A DNA stretch of 15,486 nt from an uncultured bacterium (GCA_905215405.1 CAJMQE010000086.1:1-15486), one strand, 5' to 3'. Positions 7,812-15,342 are shown, counted from the first letter of the stretch. Program-made: numbers and translations. Notes: a model not told the origin generated them from the letters alone.

Positions 7812-7817
7812 ATTGTA
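7812..7817 (-). promoter_or_regulatory. Candidate -10 box of the glucuronide operon
   Basis: TACAAT on the minus strand matches the consensus at 5 of 6 positions, about 145 bases above the transporter start. The DNA 17 bases upstream (CGTATT) is a poor -35 box. That is common for promoters needing an activator, and an AraC-type regulator is encoded divergently. Confidence 0.3.
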
Positions 7818-7861
7818 CGATAATGCACATAAATAATACGTGAATGCATGATGTTTCGCTT

Positions 7862-7909
7862 TTTTCACATATTAATATTTAGGATGAACATATTTTCGCA
7901 TATTATTAT
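7862..7909. promoter_or_regulatory. Two direct repeats, candidate AraC-type operator
   Basis: TTTTCACATATTAATAT (7862-7878) and TTTTCGCATATTATTAT (7893-7909) agree at 15 of 17 positions and are offset by 31 bp, close to three helical turns. Two direct half-sites on one DNA face are the usual arrangement for AraC-family dimers. They lie between the divergent regulator and the glucuronide operon, placed to activate the operon and to autoregulate the regulator. Confidence 0.45.
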
Positions 7910-7958
7910 GGTTCAAATGATTATATTATGATGGAACATTTCAGAAATGGAGGATTTT

Positions 7959-9206
7959 ATGCAGGAAGATTTATTAGCATTTGTCAGAAAAATTTTATTG
8001 GACGCAAGGATCAAAAGCTATCTTGTTCCCACACCCTATCAATGGGACGAGCAATTCGATGCTGGGCTTCGTAAGGCCATTTTTCAAAACACAGATTCTC
8101 AGAAAGCAGATTTAAAAGATTTTTTTACTAGCTATATGCAGACATTTGTATCATCCAACACCATTAAGAGTATCCGTGATGAATACCACTGTGAATATCT
8201 ATGCCTGAAACTGCCGGATGAGTCGCAGCAATCCATTTTGCTCATAGGCCCTTTTACATACGAAGTGTTAAATGTTGCTCGTATATCTCAACTTTGTAAT
8301 GATGCGCAGATTCCTGCTAATCTGCTCAATTTTATGCAGCAATATTATGCTTCTATCCCCTATGTTGCAGATGAAAAGTGGATCCGCCGCCTGCTCAAAC
8401 GTCTGGCTGAAGCCTTCTGGGGGCCCCTTGATGGCCTTGGCATAGATCATTTTCGTATGAGACCCGACAGTTCTGTGGAAGTCTCCTATAGTACTGAAAT
8501 CCCGGAACCATCGATCGAAACGATCGCCAATCTGGAATTTCGCTATCGTAATGAAGAACGGATGATGGAGATGATCTCGAATGGAGATTATGCATCCATA
8601 GAAAAAATGGTGGAGGATAATGAACTTCCAAAACCGATCCAGCGTTTTGACGACTCCCTCCGTGACACTAAAAATGGACTGATCATTTTGAATACGCTCT
8701 GTAGAAAAGCGGCACAACGTGGCCATGTACATCCTGTCTATCTGGATGATGTATCAAAGAAATTTGCCCTTAAAATTGAGTACTGCAATTCTATGCAGCA
8801 GCTGGACCAGTATCAGAAGGAGATGATGCGCAAATACTGTATGCTCGTGCAAAGCCATTCCCTGCGTGATTATTCGAAACCGATCCGTGAGGTCATCAAT
8901 CAGATTACCCTGCACCTAAATAGTGATCTGAGTCTGGAAGCACTTGGCGACTTTGTTGCTTTGAACAAAAGCTATCTGTCCACGCTCTTTAAAAAAGAAA
9001 CCGGAGAGACCCTGACCACCTTTGTCAATAAAAAAAGAATTGAGCATGCCATCTATCTGCTCAATTCTTCTAAAATGTCCATTCAGGATATTGCCAGTAT
9101 CTGCGGAATCCCGGATGTCAATTATTTTACAAAAACATTCAAAAAGTTAAAAACAATTACACCATCTGAATACCGGAAAATGATTCGTAACACCGAACAA
9201 CCTTAA
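7959..9206 (+). CDS. AraC-family transcriptional regulator, probable controller of the glucuronide operon
   Basis: DNA-binding regulator of 415 residues. The C-terminal 100 residues (about 310-412) form the double helix-turn-helix domain of the AraC/XylS family, with SLEALGDFVALNKSYLSTLF as the first unit and SIQDIASICGI...YFTKTFKK as the second, ending in the usual TPSEYR. The N-terminal 300 residues show no motif I can name; they presumably sense an effector and dimerise. This extended N-terminus is common in Lachnospiraceae relatives. GGAGG lies 5 bases before the ATG at 7959, so I prefer that start to an ATG 12 bases earlier, which overlaps the ribosome site. It is divergent from the transporter-uidA-uxuAB operon, with direct repeats between them. 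That suggests it controls the operon, but no effector can be read from sequence. Its TAA overlaps the stop of the convergent gene. Confidence 0.9.
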   Translation: MQEDLLAFVRKILLDARIKSYLVPTPYQWDEQFDAGLRKAIFQNTDSQKADLKDFFTSYMQTFVSSNTIKSIRDEYHCEYLCLKLPDESQQSILLIGPFTYEVLNVARISQLCNDAQIPANLLNFMQQYYASIPYVADEKWIRRLLKRLAEAFWGPLDGLGIDHFRMRPDSSVEVSYSTEIPEPSIETIANLEFRYRNEERMMEMISNGDYASIEKMVEDNELPKPIQRFDDSLRDTKNGLIILNTLCRKAAQRGHVHPVYLDDVSKKFALKIEYCNSMQQLDQYQKEMMRKYCMLVQSHSLRDYSKPIREVINQITLHLNSDLSLEALGDFVALNKSYLSTLFKKETGETLTTFVNKKRIEHAIYLLNSSKMSIQDIASICGIPDVNYFTKTFKKLKTITPSEYRKMIRNTEQP

Positions 9207-10324
9207 TTTAATAACTGCCGCCGGATCCATTCCATGATCACATCCACGCAATACTCCTGCTGCCTTTCATTCAGCTGAATACCCGGCTGAATTTTATGCC
9301 ATTTACACAGGCAGTTACGACAGCAGGTACCCGTGGCATGTTGTGCAACAAATGCCGGGTGCCCTTTCATCGGTGTCTGTTTTCCATCGTTTGGAATCTG
9401 CGCCGGAGCAAGTCTCTCTCTGATAAAATCGACTGCATGGCTTCGTATGACATCCAGTCCCTTTTCTCTAATGTACTCTTTATCCTTTTTCTTTAGCATA
9501 AATCCACTCCGAAATTTTGAATTTGCAAGACGGGCAAAAAGTTCCTCCAGATTTCCATCCTCGTGCTGGCTGGAATCTGTTTCGTACCAACATTCTCCAC
9601 CATCCGGATAGTAATTACAAGCGGCTCTGTCCGCCTGTGTCATCTGATATTTTCGGTCTATGCGATAAATTTTACCATCCTTTCTGAACTTTGCCCCTGT
9701 CTGTTTAAAATAAAATCCCGTATGGCTATCGAAACACTGCTTTCTAGATGCCAGTATCCATGCGAAATCACAGACTCTGGCATGATTGCCGGACTCACCT
9801 CCACAAATGACCTGCTCGATCTTACCTTCTGACAGATATTTTTCAATATGAATTTCCTCCAGCATCGGTTCGTGAATCACAGCCCTATGCCTGATCGGCA
9901 ACGATAAAAAGATAGGAAGTCTGTAATCTGCCCGTTCCTGATTCTCACAGGTACACATAATACATACATTTTCATATCCCTTATTCCAGTCATCCGGAAT
10001 ACAATCTCTAAAACGGTCAATTCGTTTTGTAATGATCACAAATGTAAGATCAGCTCGTTCTCTGATCATTTTCCAGATCTCCGGTCTCCATTCATCTGCC
10101 TCTTCAATAAAGAAATCAGAAGTCATACAAGTATAGACCGGTTCCTTTCCCGGCAGTAATTTGAACGCTCTCTGTCTGTTCTTTCTTAACGGCAGGTCAA
10201 AATTCGCTGTCTTTTCAACCAGCGAGGAATCCTTTCCAAATTCAGCATCTCTTCTATATACATAACAATTTACACATCCCGGACTAATTTTTCTGCATCC
10301 GTGCCATGGATTCCATATTGGCAT
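9203..10324 (-). CDS. DUF5131 (Gp37/Gp68-like)-DUF4186 fusion protein, function unknown
   Basis: A 373-residue fusion of two families without an assigned function. Residues 1 to about 240 belong to DUF5131, the phage Gp37/Gp68-like family. It opens with NPWHGC...SPGCVNCY, whose Cys10, Cys17 and Cys20 form a CX6CX2C cluster reminiscent of, but not identical to, the radical-SAM 4Fe-4S motif. It also has GGESGNHAR (175-183). Residues about 262-372 match DUF4186: FRSGF, HA at 296-297, DGKQTPMKGHP (313-323) and the Cys/His-rich AQHATGTCC...CLCKWH (327-343). Metal binding is likely for both parts. I chose the ATG at 10324 because GAGGTG is 6 bases upstream; the GTG at 10333 lies within that site. 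It has its own promoter, no operon partner, and an end that overlaps the AraC gene. No phage genes surround it, so the phage name is only historical. Confidence 0.85.
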   Translation of the reverse strand: MPIWNPWHGCRKISPGCVNCYVYRRDAEFGKDSSLVEKTANFDLPLRKNRQRAFKLLPGKEPVYTCMTSDFFIEEADEWRPEIWKMIRERADLTFVIITKRIDRFRDCIPDDWNKGYENVCIMCTCENQERADYRLPIFLSLPIRHRAVIHEPMLEEIHIEKYLSEGKIEQVICGGESGNHARVCDFAWILASRKQCFDSHTGFYFKQTGAKFRKDGKIYRIDRKYQMTQADRAACNYYPDGGECWYETDSSQHEDGNLEELFARLANSKFRSGFMLKKKDKEYIREKGLDVIRSHAVDFIRERLAPAQIPNDGKQTPMKGHPAFVAQHATGTCCRNCLCKWHKIQPGIQLNERQQEYCVDVIMEWIRRQLLN

Positions 10325-10378
10325 ACATTTCACCTCTGTTTGTTCTTATTTCCACTTCATTTTACATTTTCTGTATCC

Positions 10379-10407
10379 AGTATACCACGGCGCCTGGCTG
10401 ATATTAA
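10379..10407 (-). promoter_or_regulatory. Promoter of the DUF5131-DUF4186 gene
   Basis: On the minus strand TTAATA (10402-10407) and TATACT (10379-10384) are 17 bases apart, and TG one base before TATACT makes an extended -10 element. The expected transcript start is about 48 bases before the gene's ATG. The promoter begins right after the T-tract of the upstream terminator. Confidence 0.6.
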
Positions 10408-10439
10408 GACAAAAAGCAGAAAATCTTCTGCTCTTGTCT
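10407..10439 (-). terminator. Rho-independent terminator after the ene-reductase gene
   Basis: On the minus strand GCAGAA-GATT-TTCTGC (10416-10431) is followed by TTTTT and then GTCTT. The stem can extend to about 14 bp over 10407-10439 with a small mismatch. It would stop transcripts coming from the ene-reductase gene that ends at 10596. Upstream sequence at 10462-10487 can pair with the same strand, giving alternative folds. Confidence 0.65.
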
Positions 10440-10595
10440 ATTGGGCATGCATTCACATTCCAGACAGGAAACAGAAGATTCTCTTCTTAATATTATTTAT
10501 TTGTATATTCTAATAAGATTTAAGTTTGTATATTATAAATATTATATATTATCATAAAACTAATTTTTAACTATATACATCGTACTTTCATACTA

Positions 10596-12587
10596 TCAGA
10601 TGTGATTTGCGACTTCAAACGCATCCCAGATTCCATACATAATATTGGATACCTGTTTTGCATCACCCAGCAGGTAGATTTCAGGGACATCAAATTCCAG
10701 TTCGTGATACAAACTGTTTTCTTCTTTGTATCCAACCGAAAGAATTACACTGTCACAAGCGATCTTTTTATCTGTTCCATCGATCTGTGCTGTCAGTTCA
10801 CCGTTCTGATATCCTGTTACTCTGGCACCTGTTACGACTTCGATTCCATTATAAGGAATCAGTCTTTCCAGCATATCTTTATTTGCATGACAAAGTGGTC
10901 CATTCACTGCAAGGATTTTATCCAGTGCTTCTACAATAGTTACTTTTCTTCCATGCTGAGCTAACCAGAGCGCAGTCTCACAGCCGACCAGACCACCGCC
11001 GACAACGACAGTTGACTCACCACAGTCTTTTTCTTTTAATAAGACCTGTGCTGCTGTGTATACATACTCATCATCTCCCAGTGAAAATACCTTTGGCGTG
11101 GAACCTGTTGCAATAATAACAGTATCGTACTCTGCCTTCAGAACATTCTCTTTGGTAACTGTTGTATTGAGATGAACTGGTACCTTCAATTTTTCCATCT
11201 GATCTACATACCAGTCTGCCAGTGCGATATCATCCTCCTTAAATTCCGGTGCTCCACCAGGAATCAGGTTACCACCAAGTCGACTGCCCTTCTCAAAGAT
11301 TTCCGGTTTATGACCACGGATCGCAAGCACTCTGGCTGCTTCACATCCAGCAACGCCACCTCCGACAATCAGTACTTTCTTACTTTGTGTAACAGGTTCA
11401 TAATTCGTTACACGTTCCCTTGCTGCCTGTGGATTTACCGCACAGTTGATCATGGAATATTCCTGAACACGGCCCATACAGCCTTCCTGACAGGAGATAC
11501 ATGGACGTATTTCAGAAGTTCTTCCCGCTCTTAATTTATTGACATAATCAGGATCAGCCAGTAATGGACGGCCAAGGCTGACAATATCACAGCTTCCGTT
11601 TTCAACAGCTTCACTCGCCATATCCGAATCATCCATACGACCGGCACAAAGAACTGGTACATCTACAACTTCTTTTACCATCTTACAATATTTACGGAAT
11701 AAACCTTTTTCCTGGTACATTGGTGGGTGATTCCACCACCATGCATCATAGGTACCAACATCGGTATCCAGCGCATCATATCCATATTTTACAAGTAACT
11801 GAGCAGCCTGTAATCCTTCTTCCACATCACGGCCTTTTTCTTCGAATTTTTCTCCAGGAAGAGCACCTTCTCTCCAGTCCTTGATCATACTCTTGACGCT
11901 GAAACGAAGTGCGACTGGATAATCCTGTCCACAACGGCTCTTGATTTCTTCAACGACCTCTCTAGCAAAACGCAGACGATTTTCCAGTGATCCGCCATAT
12001 TCATCCGTTCTCTGATTGAACATGGAGATTGCGAACTGATCCATCAGATATCCTTCATGAACTGCGTGGATCTCAATTCCATCAAATCCTGCACGTTTTG
12101 CATTGTAGGCACCGTCTCCAAAGGATTTTACGATACTTCTGATCTCTTCCTTCGTCAAAGGGCGGCATGTCTTATCCAGCCATCTGTGTGGAATTGCAGA
12201 TGGTGCGACTGGTGGGAATTCTCCCAGATTGGTTGGGATTGTTACCCTGCCAAAACCACCGGACATCATTAAAAAGATCTTACTTCCATATGCATGTACC
12301 CGCTCTGTCATTTCTCTGCTTGTTCTGATAAAATGAACCGGATTGTATGTTGAATTTGGACAGTTCGGCATACTTTGTGGCTCTACTTTACAGTCAGAAA
12401 ATGTAACACCTGTAATAATCAGGCCTGTACCACCTTCTGCTCTTCTGGTATAATAATCAATTCCTCTCTGATTAAATCCACCTTCTGAATCGGACAATCC
12501 GAGAGGCCCCATGGGTGCCAGTGCAAATCTGTTCTTAATTGTCAGATTAGCGATTTTAATAGGTGTAAATAAGTTACGATACTTCAT
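10596..12587 (-). CDS. NADH:flavin oxidoreductase / ene-reductase, 2,4-dienoyl-CoA reductase type
   Basis: Large FMN-FAD-4Fe-4S enzyme that passes hydride from NAD(P)H to an activated C=C bond. The 663-residue length is usual. The N-terminal old-yellow-enzyme TIM barrel covers about 1-355, with IHAVHEGYLMDQF (173-185) at the active site and RTDEYGGSLENRLR following. The cluster cysteines Cys363, Cys366, Cys370 and Cys382 show CX2CX3CX11C. FAD-binding VGGGVAGCEAA (408-418) and NAD(P)H-binding VVGGGLVGCETA (528-539) complete the FadH-like layout. The substrate is unknown: in gut anaerobes this family includes bile-acid (BaiCD/BaiH), cinnamate-type and bilirubin reductases. I chose the ATG at 12587, which has GGAGG 6 bases upstream; an ATG two codons earlier abuts that site. 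A LysR gene lies upstream on the same strand, suggesting control by an aromatic or unsaturated effector (inference). Confidence 0.9.
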   Translation of the reverse strand: MKYRNLFTPIKIANLTIKNRFALAPMGPLGLSDSEGGFNQRGIDYYTRRAEGGTGLIITGVTFSDCKVEPQSMPNCPNSTYNPVHFIRTSREMTERVHAYGSKIFLMMSGGFGRVTIPTNLGEFPPVAPSAIPHRWLDKTCRPLTKEEIRSIVKSFGDGAYNAKRAGFDGIEIHAVHEGYLMDQFAISMFNQRTDEYGGSLENRLRFAREVVEEIKSRCGQDYPVALRFSVKSMIKDWREGALPGEKFEEKGRDVEEGLQAAQLLVKYGYDALDTDVGTYDAWWWNHPPMYQEKGLFRKYCKMVKEVVDVPVLCAGRMDDSDMASEAVENGSCDIVSLGRPLLADPDYVNKLRAGRTSEIRPCISCQEGCMGRVQEYSMINCAVNPQAARERVTNYEPVTQSKKVLIVGGGVAGCEAARVLAIRGHKPEIFEKGSRLGGNLIPGGAPEFKEDDIALADWYVDQMEKLKVPVHLNTTVTKENVLKAEYDTVIIATGSTPKVFSLGDDEYVYTAAQVLLKEKDCGESTVVVGGGLVGCETALWLAQHGRKVTIVEALDKILAVNGPLCHANKDMLERLIPYNGIEVVTGARVTGYQNGELTAQIDGTDKKIACDSVILSVGYKEENSLYHELEFDVPEIYLLGDAKQVSNIMYGIWDAFEVANHI

Positions 12588-12623
12588 AGCCATCCTCCTT
12601 TGATAATAATTTAACATACTCTT

Positions 12624-12653
12624 ATTATAAAAGAATCTGTATGGTTTTACCAT
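12624..12653 (-). promoter_or_regulatory. Candidate ene-reductase promoter with dyad operator
   Basis: A perfect TATAAT (12624-12629, minus strand) lies about 40 bases above the ene-reductase start. The DNA 17 bases further up is a poor -35 box and coincides with the 13-bp dyad ATGGT-TTT-ACCAT (12641-12653). A good -10, a weak -35 and an overlapping dyad fit a regulated promoter, with the adjacent LysR protein as the obvious candidate. Confidence 0.45.
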
Positions 12654-12803
12654 CAACAACCAGTTTCCAGATCGTAACTATTTTTTCCTTGATTTTTAAG
12701 ATGCAGTTGTCCCGCTTCTTTATCAAATTTCATTAATATTTTTCCGTATCATAAAATTGCAGGACATACCATGTGAAGTTCATTTTTAACCTGTTTTATG
12801 CTG

Positions 12804-13679
12804 CTATTCAAAATGCTGTTTCAGATAATTTTCAAACTTCTTTATCGTTTCATAACTACGATTTTTCTTTTCGTAAACTCCATATACATCCCAGGTAAGC
12901 GTTTCCTCAAATGGAATCGGCCGCAAATGATCCATTACCAGATCATCCAGTACAAAATCCGGAATAATCGCAAGTCCGATCTTCTGCATACAGAGCTTGT
13001 GCAGAATACTGCCATCCGCTGTCTTTGCAACTACATCAGGCGTAAATCCCCTTACCTGACAGGCTTCCATAAAATCATGATACATATTAAAATGTTCATT
13101 CATGACGAGCACTGGTTCCTCCTTGAGATCGTTCACGCTGACAACCCTGCGATTAAAAAGTGGATGTCCTTCATAAACAAGAAGACAGACTTTCCTGCTG
13201 GCGAGTTTTCGCTGCAATACTTCCTGGTTCTCACAGCCACCGACAACAAATCCGTACTCAATTTCACAGGAGTCGATCATTTTCTTCACTTCCTGGTTGG
13301 AATATTCGCACCAGTTCACTTCAATTTCCGGGTTTTCCTTACAAAAATTCAAAATGATCCGAAATGGTAAAACATGAAAAACTCCGCAAGCCAAGCCGAT
13401 TCTTAAACGAATTCTGTTGTTGCTGAGTTGCTTGATCCCATTCTCCACCATTTCGAACTGATGAATCAGGACTTCCACATTTTCGTAAAGATATTCCGCA
13501 CTCTTTGTCGGTTTCAGACCTTTCATCGTCCTTTCAAAAAGAATGGTGTTTAATTCTGTTTCCAGATTCTTAATATTCTTGCTCAGCCCCTGCGGTGTAA
13601 TATAAAGTTTTTTGGCCGCTTGATTAATGCACTGTTCCTGATAAACGACTTCAAAACTTTTCAGATCTTTCATTTTCAT
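12804..13679 (-). CDS. LysR-family transcriptional regulator
   Basis: DNA-binding regulator of 291 residues, the usual LysR length. The N-terminal winged helix-turn-helix spans about 1-60 (SFEVVYQEQCINQAAKKLYI, then SKNIKNLETELNTILFER). An effector-binding domain of periplasmic-binding-protein type covers about 90-291. It is followed by the ene-reductase gene on the same strand after about 215 bases. That spacer has its own promoter-like element and dyad, so the pair may be co-regulated rather than strictly one operon. I chose the ATG at 13679 with GGAGG 10 bases upstream; the open frame extends 81 bases further without a better site. Target and effector are unknown, and control of the neighbouring reductase is inferred from position only. 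Confidence 0.9.
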   Translation of the reverse strand: MKMKDLKSFEVVYQEQCINQAAKKLYITPQGLSKNIKNLETELNTILFERTMKGLKPTKSAEYLYENVEVLIHQFEMVENGIKQLSNNRIRLRIGLACGVFHVLPFRIILNFCKENPEIEVNWCEYSNQEVKKMIDSCEIEYGFVVGGCENQEVLQRKLASRKVCLLVYEGHPLFNRRVVSVNDLKEEPVLVMNEHFNMYHDFMEACQVRGFTPDVVAKTADGSILHKLCMQKIGLAIIPDFVLDDLVMDHLRPIPFEETLTWDVYGVYEKKNRSYETIKKFENYLKQHFE

Positions 13680-13762
13680 TGTGTAATTTCCTCCACATTT
13701 CCAATTTTTCCTTCTACTCTCATCCCTACATAATAAAAATCTTTCTTCTCCAAAAAGCAATT

Positions 13763-13797
13763 AAAAAAAGCTCCTGTCGCACCTTTTGCTGACAGGA
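13763..13797 (-). terminator. Rho-independent terminator after the DUF1858 gene
   Basis: On the minus strand TTCCTGTC...GACAGGAG forms a stem of at least 7 bp (arms at 13773-13779 and 13791-13797), extendable by GCA/TGC with one bulge. It is followed by seven T (13763-13769). It separates the DUF1858 transcript from the LysR gene downstream. Confidence 0.8.
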
Positions 13798-13848
13798 ACT
13801 TAAAAACAAAGTATTGTGGTTTTCTAATGGATTTCTATTTATACGAAA

Positions 13849-14046
13849 TCAACCGTTGATGTGCTCATCCAGTTTTTTTACCAGTTCTTCCACATTACAA
13901 TTATGTGCAAGGCAGGCCTGTTCCAGATTTTCTCTTGGAGACATATGACAGGACATGCAATGCATTCCCAAATCATTAAAGCAGGACTCTGCTGATGGAT
14001 AACTCTGTAAAATTGCGCCGATCAGCGAATATTTTGTTATAACCAT
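13849..14046 (-). CDS. DUF1858 redox-disulfide domain protein
   Basis: Small cytoplasmic protein of 65 residues that is all DUF1858, also described as the hybrid-cluster-protein-associated redox disulfide domain and related to the N-terminus of ScdA. The Cys30-Met-Ser-Cys33 motif in LGMHCMSCHMSP and an additional Cys22 are as expected for the family. The final helix (NVEELVKKLDEHING) is typical. AGGAG stands 6 bases before the ATG. It appears monocistronic, with a strong terminator downstream and a TATACT -10-like box at 14081-14086. Family members are often near hybrid cluster protein or nitric-oxide stress genes, but none is in this window, so its partner is unknown. It could take part in redox sensing or Fe-S/thiol repair; that is inference. 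Confidence 0.88.
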   Translation of the reverse strand: MVITKYSLIGAILQSYPSAESCFNDLGMHCMSCHMSPRENLEQACLAHNCNVEELVKKLDEHING

Positions 14047-14188
14047 GACTTTCTCCTATCTACATTTTTTACCTGTATTCAGTATAGAACATTTTTGGAC
14101 ATATTTCTACAAAAAGGTCTGGATTTTTGTTTTGTTCATGCTTTTATACACTGCCTTCAAATACTTCCATCTTTTAATGTAAATGAAT

Positions 14189-14217
14189 TTTATGAGTAAA
14201 TTAATATTTATGAGTAA
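14189..14217. repeat. Direct repeat TTTATGAGTAA upstream of the DUF1540 gene
   Basis: The 11-mer occurs at 14189-14199 and 14207-14217, an 18-bp offset, with the core TATGAGTAA again at 14470-14478 after the gene. It may be an operator or low-complexity A/T DNA. The rest of 14047-14270 shows nothing else except an 8-bp inverted repeat, AATACTTC/GAAGTATT (about 14160 and 14241). Confidence 0.35.
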
Positions 14218-14270
14218 TTGATAAAAAATTGCAGATACTAGAAGTATTATGAAAAAAGGAGGTCAGTACT

Positions 14271-14444
14271 ATGACAGGTAAAGATAAAAATGAATCCATT
14301 AAATGTTCCATTAACAATTGCGAATTTCATTGTCAGTCTGAGGATTACTGTAGTCTGAATTCAATTAAAGTCGGAACTCATGAATCTAATCCAACTAAAG
14401 TAGAATGTACAGACTGCGAGTCTTTCAGAATGAAATGCGATTAA
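14271..14444 (+). CDS. DUF1540 cysteine-rich small protein
   Basis: A 57-residue protein with the spaced cysteine pattern of DUF1540: Cys12, Cys17, Cys21, Cys27, Cys46, Cys49 and Cys56, within KCSINNCEFHCQSEDYC, then the family-typical NSIKVGTHE and VECTDCESF. The domain is a short metal- or disulfide-stabilised unit, widespread in Clostridia and without a defined role. An excellent ribosome site (AAAGGAGG, 8 bases before the ATG) supports expression. It is the only plus-strand gene in this part and converges on the MBL hydrolase gene, with a long bidirectional hairpin between them. Its seven cysteines in 57 residues would suit zinc binding; that is inference. Confidence 0.85.
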   Translation: MTGKDKNESIKCSINNCEFHCQSEDYCSLNSIKVGTHESNPTKVECTDCESFRMKCD

Positions 14445-14552
14445 TCCCGATGCAAGATTGCAAAAAAGTATGAGTAAGTTCAGTTAAAAGTATCATTCAT
14501 TAAATAACACTGTTTAAATGTAATATGAAAAATTATTAAAACTCCTATAATC

Positions 14553-14648
14553 AAAAAAAGCCTGGATATTTATACCGACTGAACAAAGATCTCTGCCATG
14601 CTGGTCGTAGCAGATTGTTCAGTCCACATAAAAATCCGGGCTTTTTCT
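14553..14648. terminator. Long three-tier bidirectional terminator hairpin
   Basis: Outer arms AAAAAGCCTGGAT and ATCCGGGCTTTTT pair (one wobble), followed by an A/T helix. A perfect 10-bp middle helix, GACTGAACAA/TTGTTCAGTC (14577-14586 and 14615-14624), comes next, then an inner 5-bp helix TCTGC/GCAGA (14592-14596 and 14610-14614). T-tracts flank it on both strands, and it lies between convergent genes, so it can terminate both. At about 30 base pairs it is far longer than needed for termination. Confidence 0.8.
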
Positions 14649-14678
14649 ATTTTAATTGAAGAGGTAATATCGATACTT

Positions 14679-15302
14679 TTACTGATAACTTTCCATCCCA
14701 TGTCCAAAACACAGCAGTCGCTGGCCAACGACTCCACGTATCTTTTTCACGCTTTCCCGACAGTGTTTTCTATCTTTATATAAAAGAGACATGGAACATT
14801 CTCCATAGTGCATCATGGCATCTCCTGTAAAAAAAGTCTGCTCCGTGACAACACCAATCGATCCATCCGTATGTCCTGGCAATTCAGTAATTCTTCCGGC
14901 AATACCAAATTTTTCAAGGCTGTCACCATCTTTTAAGAGAATATCTGGTTGAAATGCCTCAATTCCCATAAACTTTGCGCCGACCTTTGAAAAGAAATTC
15001 ATAAATTTTCCGCGGGGGGTGTGTGCAATCATTGGCTGAACCAGGTTATTACTGATCATCGCAATATCTTTTTCATTCATGGCAATTGGGATATTTAACG
15101 TTTTTGCAACCAGTGCCGCATTTTTAATATGATCCATGTGCCCATGTGTCAGAAGAAGCAGTCTGACATTCTTTTCCCTGCATTTATTCAAAAGTTCCTT
15201 TACATTTTTCATACCGGCATCGATCAGAATAGAATTCTGTCCCTGTGTCAGAATATAACAGTTACAGCCACATTCGATCTTTTCTATACTTTCCGTATTC
15301 AT
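14679..15302 (-). CDS. MBL-fold metallo-hydrolase
   Basis: Metallo-beta-lactamase-fold hydrolase of 207 residues, probably cytoplasmic (no signal peptide). The dinuclear metal site is complete: THGHMDH (His53, His55, Asp57, His58), His144 in LPGHTDGS, Asp161 in FTGDAM and His201 in FGHG. This architecture fits the glyoxalase II-like subgroup that hydrolyses thioesters or other esters. The substrate cannot be named, and lactamase activity is not implied. AGAGG lies a few bases before the ATG. A near-consensus promoter (15343-15371) drives it, and it ends at the bidirectional terminator, so it is monocistronic. The N-terminus has Cys11, Cys13 and Cys15 in ECGCNCYI, which is somewhat cysteine-rich. 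Confidence 0.88.
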   Translation of the reverse strand: MNTESIEKIECGCNCYILTQGQNSILIDAGMKNVKELLNKCREKNVRLLLLTHGHMDHIKNAALVAKTLNIPIAMNEKDIAMISNNLVQPMIAHTPRGKFMNFFSKVGAKFMGIEAFQPDILLKDGDSLEKFGIAGRITELPGHTDGSIGVVTEQTFFTGDAMMHYGECSMSLLYKDRKHCRESVKKIRGVVGQRLLCFGHGMESYQ

Positions 15303-15342
15303 AACTTTCCTCTTATCCTGTTATTTGCATTATTACTGAACC

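Noticed and set aside
9203..10324. Prophage remnant, suggested by the Gp37/Gp68 family name
   Set aside because: No capsid, tail, integrase or lysis genes or attachment sites are near. The family is widespread in chromosomes.
12708..12766. Inverted repeat TGTCCCGC ... GCAGGACA between the LysR and reductase genes
   Set aside because: The arms match at only 7 of 8 positions and are 43 bases apart without a T-tract. This is too weak for a terminator call.
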